Below are positions 1-6,830 of a stretch of 34,204 bases of DNA, in pieces. This stretch comes from Alkalilacustris brevis. GTDB lineage: Bacteria; Pseudomonadota; Alphaproteobacteria; Rhodobacterales; Rhodobacteraceae. Position 1 is the stretch's first letter, and each line of letters begins with the position of its first letter. Position numbers and translations under genes: made by a program. A model generated the notes under the pieces. It was not told where the DNA came from and searched no databases. It worked only from the letters and a program-made list of their open reading frames with translations. The stretch covers positions 1 to 34,204 of the forward strand of contig NZ_QNVJ01000040.1 of assembly GCF_003350345.1 (NCBI RefSeq), written 5' to 3'.

Positions 1-64
1 AACCACGCCCTCCGGGCCCTCCTTCACCGTCACCCGCTCGATCAGGCCGCGGATCACCTCCAGC
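1..64 (-). pseudogene. 3' part of serine recombinase gene, beyond the IS66 insertion
   Basis: On the minus strand these bases encode VIRGLIERVTVKEGPEGVV, the typical tail of large serine recombinases. When the IS66 element (65-2588) and one copy of its 8-bp duplication are removed, the frame continues directly from the piece at 2589-3042, giving PALE followed by VIRGLIERV. The gene runs off the left edge of the window. It is therefore the distal end of one gene split by the insertion. The join is seen directly; the family name rests on recognising the sequence. Confidence 0.75.
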
Positions 65-1650
65 GTAAGCGCGACGGGGTGACCGTATGCGGCGAGGCTT
101 GACGTCTGATTGAAGCGCCACGGCATGAGGTCTTCGATGCTGCTTTGCGGGTGACCGTCCAGGATGGCGCGCAGGGTTGTGGCGATGTAATCGACTGGGT
201 TCACCTCGGACATCTTGCACGTGGCGACCAGCGAGGCGAGCATGGCCCAGTTCTCGGCGCCAACTTCATTCCCTGCAAATAGTGCATTCTTCCTTGTGAG
301 GGCTATCGGCCTGATCTGGTTTTCGACCGGATTGGTGTCGAGTTCCAGCGTGCCGTCCTCGAGGAAGCGGATCAGGCCGGGCCAATGCCCCAGCGTGTAG
401 CGGATGTCTTCGGCGAGCTGGGATTTCTGCGGGATACGCGAGAGTTGGGCTTCCAGCCATGGCTTTAGCGCCGCGATGATCGGGGAAGCATGTTCACGCC
501 GGGCGGCCAGCCGGACAGCCGCCTCCTTCCCGCGCACGGACTTCTCGATCTGATAGAGCAGCGCGATCTGGCGCAGTATTTCCTCGGGGATGGGTGAGCC
601 ATCGCTCTCGAAGCGTTTCACGAAGCGGCGGCGCACATGCGTCCAGCAATAGACCAGCTGCCACGGGCCAGTGTCGCGCGCGATCTCTGTCAGCGCGTTG
701 TAGGACTGGTAGGTGTCACATTGCAGGAACCGACCGCGATATCCGGCGAGGAAGTTCAGCGGGTGCGCCTTGCCCCGGCCCGGTGCGTAATGGAACAGCA
801 CGATGGGTGGGTCCGCGCCACCATGACCGCGATCGTCGGACACGACGGCCCAGAAGAAGCCGCTCTTGGTGCGTTTCAGGCCCGGTTCCAGCACCGGCGC
901 ACGGGTTTCATCCACGAAGATGCGATGGGCGCCGCGCAGATGGGCACGCATGCGGTTGATGACCGGCATCAGATGGAAGCACGCACGACCGACCCAGTTG
1001 CCGAGCGTGCCGCGATCCAGGTTGATCCCCTGTCGCTTGAAGATCTCGGCCTGCCGGTAGAACGGCAGGTGATCGCCGAATTTCGAGACGATGATCCAGG
1101 CGATGAACAGCTCGGTGGGCAGGCCGCCGGGCACGACATGCTCAGGGGCATGCGCTTGCGCCACGGCTTGCGAGCAGCGGCGGCAGGCATATTTCGGGCG
1201 CCGCGTGACCAACACCCGGAACTGGGCCGGGATCACATCCAGCCGCTCGGACACGTCTTCGCCGATCTTTGCCATTGCACCGCAGCCACAAGGGCAGAGC
1301 GTGCTGGCAGGCTCGATCACGCGCTCGACCCGGGGCAGATGGGACGGCAGATGGCCACGATTGCGCTTCGGCTTGCGGGGCTCTTCACCGCGCGCCCGTT
1401 GCATCGCCGCTTCGGCCTTCTCCTGCGCCGCCTCGAGCACGCCCTGGGCAAATTCGGCATCTTCCAGGGGAAGGTTGAACTGGTCCGGCGACAGCTTCTC
1501 GGAGCTTTTGCCGAACTTCTCGCGCTGCGCAATGCGCAGGATATCCTGCAGCCGCCGATTGGCCTCCTGGGACTCTGCCAGCGATGCCTCAACCTCGGCG
1601 AGGCGAGCTTTCAGCAGGGCATTCTCGCGTGCAAGATCAGTGGCATCCAT
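1..1650 (-). CDS. tnpC: IS66 transposase TnpC, reading through the IS end into the host gene
   Basis: This is the DDE transposase of the IS66 element. It begins MDATDLARENALLKARL with an N-terminal coiled coil, then carries a cysteine-rich zinc-binding stretch (LCPCGCGAM), a helix-turn-helix region and the catalytic core. In the core, FVDETRAP, LQCDTYQSYNAL and NPVENQIRPIALTRKNA carry the expected acidic residues. IS66 TnpC proteins usually end shortly after the LMPWRFNQ region. Here no stop occurs before the terminal repeat, so the frame continues through it (YGHPVALTLE) into the recombinase tail and out of the window. The predicted product is a transposase with a host-encoded extension. The start is the ATG opposite 1648-1650. 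Confidence 0.9.
   Translation of the reverse strand, partial: MDATDLARENALLKARLAEVEASLAESQEANRRLQDILRIAQREKFGKSSEKLSPDQFNLPLEDAEFAQGVLEAAQEKAEAAMQRARGEEPRKPKRNRGHLPSHLPRVERVIEPASTLCPCGCGAMAKIGEDVSERLDVIPAQFRVLVTRRPKYACRRCSQAVAQAHAPEHVVPGGLPTELFIAWIIVSKFGDHLPFYRQAEIFKRQGINLDRGTLGNWVGRACFHLMPVINRMRAHLRGAHRIFVDETRAPVLEPGLKRTKSGFFWAVVSDDRGHGGADPPIVLFHYAPGRGKAHPLNFLAGYRGRFLQCDTYQSYNALTEIARDTGPWQLVYCWTHVRRRFVKRFESDGSPIPEEILRQIALLYQIEKSVRGKEAAVRLAARREHASPIIAALKPWLEAQLSRIPQKSQLAEDIRYTLGHWPGLIRFLEDGTLELDTNPVENQIRPIALTRKNALFAGNEVGAENWAMLASLVATCKMSEVNPVDYIATTLRAILDGHPQSSIEDLMPWRFNQTSSLAAYGHPVALTLEVIRGLIERVTVKEGPEGVV
57..64. repeat. 8-bp target-site duplication, left copy
   Basis: CCTCCAGC directly precedes the left terminal repeat of the IS66 element; the identical octamer follows the right terminal repeat at 2589-2596. 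Eight base pairs is the usual IS66-family duplication size, so this marks a simple, probably recent insertion. Confidence 0.95.
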
Positions 1651-1717
1651 GGCAGGAAGTGAATCACGGAACGCGTCTTTTTTCCAGTAAAAATGGGGAT
1701 TTCCGGGCTCTTTCCGA

Positions 1718-2071
1718 TTATCCTGCCGCCAGCGGACGCCGCGCTCGCTCCGGTCGGACCAACCGCCAATCCATGCCTTCAAAAAGGGCCGCAAACTGCG
1801 CGCTGGACATGCGCATGACCCCGTCGCGCACCTGTGGCCAGACGAACTTGCCACCCTCCAGCCGCTTGTGAACCAGAACCATCCCGGTCTGATCCCAGAT
1901 CAGCAGCTTGATCCGGTCCGCCCGCTTCGCCCGGAAGACGAAGGCGGCTCCGCAAAACGGATCCATCCCGAACATCTCCTGCACCGCCAGCGACAGCCCA
2001 TCGATGCCCTTTCGGAAGTCCACCGGCCGGGTCGCCACGAAGACCTTCACCGGCCCGCCCTGTCCGAACAT
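1718..2071 (-). CDS. tnpB: IS66 accessory protein TnpB (IS66 Orf2 family)
   Basis: A protein of about 117 residues with the hallmark opening VKVFVATRPVDFRKGIDGL and the central AFVFRAKRADRIKLLIWDQTG of the IS66 Orf2/TnpB family. TnpB is required with TnpA and TnpC for transposition of full-size IS66 elements, but its biochemical role is unclear. The ATG overlaps the TGA of tnpA (TGATG), which implies coupled translation; a GTG one codon upstream is an alternative start. The length is normal for the family and nothing is broken. Confidence 0.93.
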   Translation of the reverse strand: MFGQGGPVKVFVATRPVDFRKGIDGLSLAVQEMFGMDPFCGAAFVFRAKRADRIKLLIWDQTGMVLVHKRLEGGKFVWPQVRDGVMRMSSAQFAALFEGMDWRLVRPERARRPLAAG

Positions 2072-2487
2072 CACGATGCCGCGGCCCGTGCCGCGCGGAT
2101 CGCCCGCGTCAGCTGGCCCTCATCGACACCAGCGCCAGCACGGATCACGATATCGCCGATGACAATCTCCACCTCGGACGCGCCACGCGCCGGCGGCGCC
2201 TCCGCCGCGCTGTCATCGACCACCAGCTCCGCGAAGATCGGCAAGGCCGCCACGCTCTCGGGCACCACCAGATTGCCTTTGCGTATCTGCTTGCGCCAAT
2301 CGTAAATCTGCCAGCGCGTCGTGCCGTGCTTGCGCGCAACATCGGCGACCGTCACCCCCGGCATCATGCTCTCCGCCGCGATCCGCGCCCGCTCTGCCTT
2401 CGTGCGCCGCCGCCGACCACTCGGACCCTCGATCACTTCCAGCCGGGAAACTCCAACACCCCTTGAGCCGTCCAAATGGACGCCCAT
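2071..2487 (-). CDS. tnpA: IS66 accessory protein TnpA (helix-turn-helix)
   Basis: First gene of the IS66 element. It has the family's basic N-terminal region (RRRRTKAERARIAAESMM), followed by a helix-turn-helix (VTVADVARKHGTTRWQIYDWRKQIR) and an acidic C-terminal part ending in IRAARAAAS. It probably binds DNA at the element ends. I chose the ATG opposite 2485-2487, preceded by GGAGAGAG; a GTG nine codons upstream (2514) is possible but its ribosome site would touch the start codon. It overlaps tnpB by the TGATG arrangement. Confidence 0.88.
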   Translation of the reverse strand: MGVHLDGSRGVGVSRLEVIEGPSGRRRRTKAERARIAAESMMPGVTVADVARKHGTTRWQIYDWRKQIRKGNLVVPESVAALPIFAELVVDDSAAEAPPARGASEVEIVIGDIVIRAGAGVDEGQLTRAIRAARAAAS

Positions 2488-2588
2488 TTTGCCGTCTCTC
2501 TCCAAATCCAACACCTCCGCTGCACATGTGCGCGGAGAATGCTGGCTTCAGATCAGAAATGGCAGGAGGGGAGCGGCGTCGCGCTTAC

Positions 2589-2596
2589 CCTCCAGC
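2589..2596. repeat. 8-bp target-site duplication, right copy
   Basis: CCTCCAGC, identical to 57-64, directly follows the right terminal repeat of the IS66 element. Confidence 0.95.
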
Positions 2597-3042
2597 GCCG
2601 GGGTGCGGATCTCGGGATCGGCGAGCGTCGCGGCCAGTTGCGCAACCTTCTCGCGGTATAGCGCGGCGAGGTTCGGCTGCAGGCGTACCGGCGATGGGGC
2701 AGGGGCGGTGAGCTTGGCATCAAGCTCTGCCTTGCGCGCTTCCAGCTCTTCCAGCTTGTCCTTCAAGCCGGGTGTGCGCAGCCCTTCGGCGATGGCGTCG
2801 TAAAGCCCGTCAAGCTTGCGAATGAGCGCGCTGAGTTCGGCTTCCAGGCGGCTGCGTTGCGCGGTCTCATCGCCGCGCTGCGCGTTCACCTCGCGACCGA
2901 AGACGGTGATGAACTCGGCCACGGCCTCTGGCTGCATCAGCCGGGTGCGCAGCAGATCGAGCACCGCCTCTTCCAGTTCAGCGCGGCGGAATGATCGGCG
3001 CTGATTGCAGGTGCCGAGCTTGCGCGCATTGGCGCAGGCGAC
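2589..3042 (-). pseudogene. Large serine recombinase, C-terminal remnant (zinc ribbon and coiled coil)
   Basis: The minus strand reads CANARKLGTCNQRRSFRRAE, the second half of a recombinase zinc ribbon. It is followed by the long heptad-rich segment typical of large serine recombinases (LIRKLDGLYDAIAEGL, LEELEARKAELDAKL) and LAATLADPEIRTPALE, where the IS66 element interrupts it. The catalytic resolvase domain and most of the Recombinase domain are absent: the upstream side is cut at 3043 by the IS5 remnant. The gene is thus truncated at one end and split at the other, and cannot be functional. Such proteins normally integrate phages or mobile islands, so this may be the relic of an integration module. 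Confidence 0.85.
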
Positions 3043-3538
3043 GGGCGTTGTTGGAGAACTCTGACCGTCGAGGATTCACATTGCGAATCCATGCGGTTAG
3101 AGGAGCTGCATGAGCACGCCATCGCCTGCCCGCTACCGCACGACGAACTGGTCCAGCTACACGGTTTCGTTTCGCAAGCGTGGGTCCCTGTTGATCTGGC
3201 TGGACAAGGAGATGACCTGGCTTGCGACGCATAACGGCAGCCCCGGTCGCCCTGTCGTATTCTCGGATGCGGCAATCCAGTTCTGTCTGACCATCAAGTC
3301 CTGTTCAAGCTGCCGTTGCGGCAAACGACCAGAATGGTAGCCAGCCGGCTGAAGATGGCGGACCTGGACTATGCCGTGCCCGACTACACCACCTTATGCC
3401 GACGACAGTAGACGCTGGCCGTCCAGATCCCGTATCACCATGCTGATGGCCCTTGGAACGGTCGAGATCGTTCGTGTGGCCTGATGCGTACGGGCAAAGG
3501 GGTGTCATGCCTCAGGCGTAACTTACGCAACAACGCCC
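3043..3538 (+). mobile_element. Internally deleted IS5-family element (496 bp) with both ends
   Basis: GGGCGTTGTTG at 3043-3053 is matched by its exact reverse complement CAACAACGCCC at 3528-3538. Between them lie only the first ~115 codons and the last ~10 codons of an IS903-like transposase, joined by an internal deletion near 3450. No flanking direct duplication is visible (GCAGGCGAC versus GGAAGGCCT), so the flanks have probably been rearranged: a recombinase remnant on the left and a metallo-hydrolase fragment on the right. It is a non-autonomous, MITE-like derivative. Confidence 0.8.
3110..3484 (+). pseudogene. IS5-family (IS903-like) transposase, broken
   Basis: Starts MSTPSPARYRTTNWSSY after GAGGAG and continues RGSLLIWLDKEMTW, the conserved N-terminus of IS903-group IS5 transposases. 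It is broken in three ways. One base is missing near 3301, where TIK should run into VLFKLPLRQTT. A TAG replaces the usual lysine after PDYTTLCRRQ (about 3409). A large internal deletion fuses YHHADGP to the C-terminal LGTVEIVRVA and stop. The deletion joins at a short GCCCTTG-like sequence shared by both sides. The catalytic core is gone. Confidence 0.85.
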
Positions 3539-3542
3539 GGAA

Positions 3543-3712
3543 GGCCTGGAAGTAGTCTGGATTCTCGACACCCCCCACGCCGATCATTTCAGCGCGGCAC
3601 CCTATCTGGCAGAAAAGCTGGGCGCCCCCACGGCCATCGGCGAAAAGGTCGTCGGCGTTCAGAAGCTCTGGAAGAAGCTTTGCCGTTTCGCCTCCCCCGC
3701 CGACGGGACCCT
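3543..3712 (+). pseudogene. Metallo-beta-lactamase-fold hydrolase fragment (Blh/persulfide dioxygenase-like)
   Basis: The plus frame reads GLEVVWILDT, PHADHFSAAPYLAEK, then GAPTAIGEKVVGVQKLW, closely matching the metal-binding region of ETHE1/Blh-type metallo-beta-lactamase proteins. The canonical DTHPHADH is DTPHADH here: one His codon of the HxHxDH motif is missing. Only about 55 codons remain; the 5' end is cut by the IS5 remnant and homology fades near 3700. It is a dead fragment. Such genes often sit among sulfur-metabolism genes, a weak hint about the permeases downstream. Confidence 0.7.
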
Positions 3713-3738
3713 GAATCCGCAGGTCAGGGAGGGCTGCG

Positions 3739-5565
3739 CTAAACCGGCCAGACCAACAGGATCATCGGCACCCCTACGGCGATGATGATGATTTCCAGAG
3801 GCAAGCCCATGCGCCAGTAGTCGGAAAAGCGGTAGCCACCCGGTCCCATCACGACGGTGTTGTTCTGATGCCCGATGGGGGTCAGAAACGCGCAGGATGC
3901 CGAGAGGGCAAGCCCCATGAGGAACGGATCGGGGTTGACCTCCATCAGCTCCGCCAGCCGATAGACCACGGGCGCAGCCAGCACGGTCGTGGCATTATTG
4001 TTGAGGATGTCGGACATAGTCATGACCACCGCCATGATCAGCGCCAGGGCCGCCCATGGCGGAAGATCCCGTGCGAGATACATCAACCCGTCCGCGATCA
4101 GTGCCGCGCCGCCGGTGGTTTCCAGCGCCATGCCAAGCGGGATCAGCGCGCCGAGCAGCACGACCACGGGCCAGTTGACATGGGAATAGAGCTCGTCGAG
4201 AGGAAGAATCCGGCTCAGAGCATAGCCAATGATGACGAAGACCAGCGCCACGGGAAGGGGTAACAGCTCGACGCTTGCCGCAAGAACAGCCGCCGCGAAC
4301 AGCCCTATGGCGATGGCGGTCTTCCAGACATGGATGACCGCCTTCTCTCGCCCGGTCAACACGATGCCCCCCAGCCATTCGGCAACTTCGGTCCGCGTTT
4401 CCTCGGGCACCAGCAGCAGCAGGATGTCGCCTGGATGGATGACCGAGCGGCGGATGCGGTCGCGGATGTTGCGTCCCTGACGGGACAGGCCGACAAGGAT
4501 GGCCTGCTGTCGCCAGGACAGCCCGATGGACTGCGCCGTCTTGCCGACTATGCGCGCGTCATGCGGGACAGCAACCTCGATCATGACCATTCCAGCACCG
4601 ATGGCGGTGTCGATGCTGCGGTCCTTTTTGCCTGCGGTCTTGTCCGTGCCTTCCTTGTCGGAGTTATCACTGGTCTTTTTGTCGTGAAACTTCAGCTTCA
4701 GACCCGCACGAAACTCTTCCAGGCCTTCGGAAGCGCCGCTGACGACCAGGACGTCTCCGCCTCGCAGTTTCAGGTTGCGCGCAGGACCGTGGCGGCGTTT
4801 GCGGTCGCGCAGTACCGACAGGATTGCCAGATCGGCGCGCTCGGCTTTCGCCTCGATGTCGCGTACCCGCTGACCTTCAAGCTTCGAGTCCTCGGGGATG
4901 ACCAGTTCCGAGATGAAGCCCTCCAGTTGCGCAGTCCCGGACTGTTCTGCGCCCTTGCGAAGCGGCAACAGGCGCCAGCCGATCAGGGTCACGAATGCCA
5001 GCCCGGCGATCGCCACCACTCCGCCGTGCAAGGTGTAGTCGAACATCCTGAAGGCCTCGCCGGTCTGGTCGGCGCGAAAGGTCGAGACGATAATGTTGGG
5101 CGGCGTGCCAATCATCGTCATTACGCCGCCAAGCATGCTGGCAAAGGCCAGCGGCATGAGCGTCTGCCCCGGCGGACGTCCGGCCTTTCGTGCGGCCTGG
5201 ATATCTATAGGCATCAGCAGGGCCAGTGCCGCGATGTTGTTCATGAAGGCCGACATGATCGCCGCAGTGGTGCCCATGATAACGATTTGAACCATCACCG
5301 GACGATTCTTGCTGGCCAGCGCTCGGGTAAGCCAGATCATCGCACCCGACCGGGTTAGGCCGGCCGATACGATCAGCACCACCACGACAATCATCGTCGC
5401 CTGATGCCCGAAGCCCGCGAAAGTCTGCTGGACCGGCACTATCCCCGTAGCGACCCCGATGGCCAGCGCCGACAGGGCGACGATGTCATAGCGGATCCGC
5501 CCCCAGAGAAAGAAGGCCATGGCGACTGCCAGGATGGCAAACAGGACCAACTGATCGGCGGTCAT
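3739..5565 (-). CDS. SLC13/DASS-family permease with two RCK_C domains (copy A)
   Basis: A 608-residue inner-membrane transporter of the divalent anion:sodium symporter type. Hydrophobic segments fill the first ~225 and last ~200 residues. The first half carries FMNN (107-110) and IGTPPN (152-157); the second half has the matching SDILNNNATT and LTPIGHQNNT re-entrant motifs. Between the halves are two TrkA-C/RCK_C-like modules (ELVIPEDSKLEGQRV and VAVPHDARIVGKTAQS), separated by a charged linker rich in Lys/Asp. Substrates in this family include sulfate, dicarboxylates and other anions; none can be assigned here. The ATG at 5565 follows GGAG by five bases; a start at 5658 would add a non-conserved basic leader. 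It is the last of three paralogues and is cut off from their promoter by an IS30 scar. Confidence 0.88.
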   Translation of the reverse strand: MTADQLVLFAILAVAMAFFLWGRIRYDIVALSALAIGVATGIVPVQQTFAGFGHQATMIVVVVLIVSAGLTRSGAMIWLTRALASKNRPVMVQIVIMGTTAAIMSAFMNNIAALALLMPIDIQAARKAGRPPGQTLMPLAFASMLGGVMTMIGTPPNIIVSTFRADQTGEAFRMFDYTLHGGVVAIAGLAFVTLIGWRLLPLRKGAEQSGTAQLEGFISELVIPEDSKLEGQRVRDIEAKAERADLAILSVLRDRKRRHGPARNLKLRGGDVLVVSGASEGLEEFRAGLKLKFHDKKTSDNSDKEGTDKTAGKKDRSIDTAIGAGMVMIEVAVPHDARIVGKTAQSIGLSWRQQAILVGLSRQGRNIRDRIRRSVIHPGDILLLLVPEETRTEVAEWLGGIVLTGREKAVIHVWKTAIAIGLFAAAVLAASVELLPLPVALVFVIIGYALSRILPLDELYSHVNWPVVVLLGALIPLGMALETTGGAALIADGLMYLARDLPPWAALALIMAVVMTMSDILNNNATTVLAAPVVYRLAELMEVNPDPFLMGLALSASCAFLTPIGHQNNTVVMGPGGYRFSDYWRMGLPLEIIIIAVGVPMILLVWPV

Positions 5566-5684
5566 CGGGGCTCCGTCGATTGGGGTTGGCAAAGCTTCAG
5601 CAGATAGCGTCGAAGATGGCAAGCGGCGACCGGTGCGCGCGGTCTTGCGTGGCGTCAATAATTGAAATTTAGCGCGTTAAGGCC

Positions 5685-5872
5685 TTAGATTCCAACTTCA
5701 AGTGCAACGATTGATCTGAAGGCTGCGATTTCGTCCACCATGGCTTCGGCGGGTGTTCTCCAGCCCAGAGTTTTCCTGGGACGGTGTTCATCAGGGCGGC
5801 GACGTCGTTGAGCCATATCTGGCAGGCATCGCTCAGATCGGTGCCCTTTGGCATGAACTGGCGCAGCAGGCC
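5685..5872 (-). pseudogene. IS30-family transposase, C-terminal remnant
   Basis: The minus strand reads LLRQFMPKGTDLSDACQIW then LNDVAALMNT and, after a one-base frame change near 5780, KTLGWRTPAEAMVDEIAAF with a stop at 5685. This is the end of an IS30-type DDE transposase. The following bases (TTGCACTTGAAGTTGGAATC) resemble an IS30 terminal region. Only ~60 codons remain. The upstream side joins the decayed permease copy B directly, so this element probably removed that gene's second half. Confidence 0.8.
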
Positions 5873-5899
5873 GGGGGCGGGTCGCTTTGGCCCGGCGCC

Positions 5900-6823
5900 G
5901 ATCCTGCTGGGATTCGCCGCGTTGGGGGCCGCGCTGGCGCGCCGGCCCAGTGGTCGAGCCGCTCGAAACGGTCGGCGCGCCCCTGAACCAGCAGGACATC
6001 GTCCGCCTGCAGGCCCATGTCGGCATGTGGAAGCGCGGTGGTGCGCCCGGCGCGATCACCAGCAGGCTTGCGGCCGATCCAAGCCCCGAATTGGCGATGC
6101 TGCGCCCGGCCATGGCTGATCCCTCGAGGGTGCGCAGCGCCAGGATGCGCTCGTCAAGCTGCCAGACGGAGCGCAGGTCGCGGGGCACCGCCTCATCGGC
6201 GCCAAGGGCGCGGCTTGGTAGCAGGTGACGCCCGGCCAGCGCCATGAAGGCGGTGCCGACCAGCAGCATGGGCAGGCCCAGCCAGGCGAACTGGAAGAAC
6301 CCCATGCCGGGAAGCCCGGCCTCGCGCAGGGACATGTGGATCAGCAGGTTGGGCGGCGTGCCGATCTGGGTCATCGTGCCGCCCAGCAGCGTGCCATAGG
6401 CCAGCGGCATGAGCAGCCGCGACGGCGCCACGCCGCTGCGGCGCGCCACCTCGACGGCGACGGGCACCAGGAGGGCGCGGCCACGCCGATGTTGTTCATG
6501 AAGGCCGACAGCCCGCCGCCCACCAGCATGAACAGCATGATCATCCGGACCTCGCTGGTGCCGGCGACATGGGCGATGTGCCGGCCGATCCCCTCGGCAA
6601 TGCCGGTCCGGGCAAGCCCCTCGCTCATGATGAACATCGCCCAGACGGTGATCACGGCGGGGTTGGATAACCCCGAAAACGCCTCTGCCGGGGACACCAG
6701 ACCGCTGAGCGCCAGGGCCGACAGCACCAGCAGGGCGACGAGATCCATGCGGATCCATTCGGCAACGAAAAGGACCAGCGCCAACAACAGTATTGCAAGG
6801 ACCAGTCCAATCGCGAGGGTCAT
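5900..6823 (-). pseudogene. SLC13/DASS-family permease (copy B), frameshifted and truncated
   Basis: Begins MTLAIGLVLAILLLALVLF seven bases after the stop of copy C, with GAGG five bases before the ATG, so it was once translated from the same message. It shows the paralogue pattern FMNNIGVAA, then after a one-base shift near 6480 ALLVPVAVEVARRSGV and IGTPPNLLIHM. A second shift near 6020 is needed to read the RCK_C end (MGLQADDVLLVQGRADRFE). The frame stops resembling the family at about 5905, where IS30 sequence follows; the second membrane half is missing. Two frameshifts plus truncation make it non-functional. Confidence 0.85.
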
Positions 6824-6830
6824 CGGCGCC

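Larger units (their letters stand above)
65..2588 (-). mobile_element. Complete IS66-family insertion sequence (2,524 bp)
   Basis: The element starts with GTAAGCGCGACG at 65 and ends with its exact reverse complement at 2577-2588, giving a 12-bp perfect terminal repeat. It is bracketed by an identical 8-bp duplication. Inside, on the minus strand, lie the three genes of full-size IS66 elements in the usual order tnpA, tnpB, tnpC. All three frames are open and the ends match, so the element looks complete and possibly mobile. It interrupts the C-terminal coding region of a serine recombinase in the same orientation. Confidence 0.95.

Noticed and set aside
3110-3340. 76-codon plus frame as a stand-alone gene
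   Set aside because: It is the N-terminus of the IS5 transposase before its one-base deletion.
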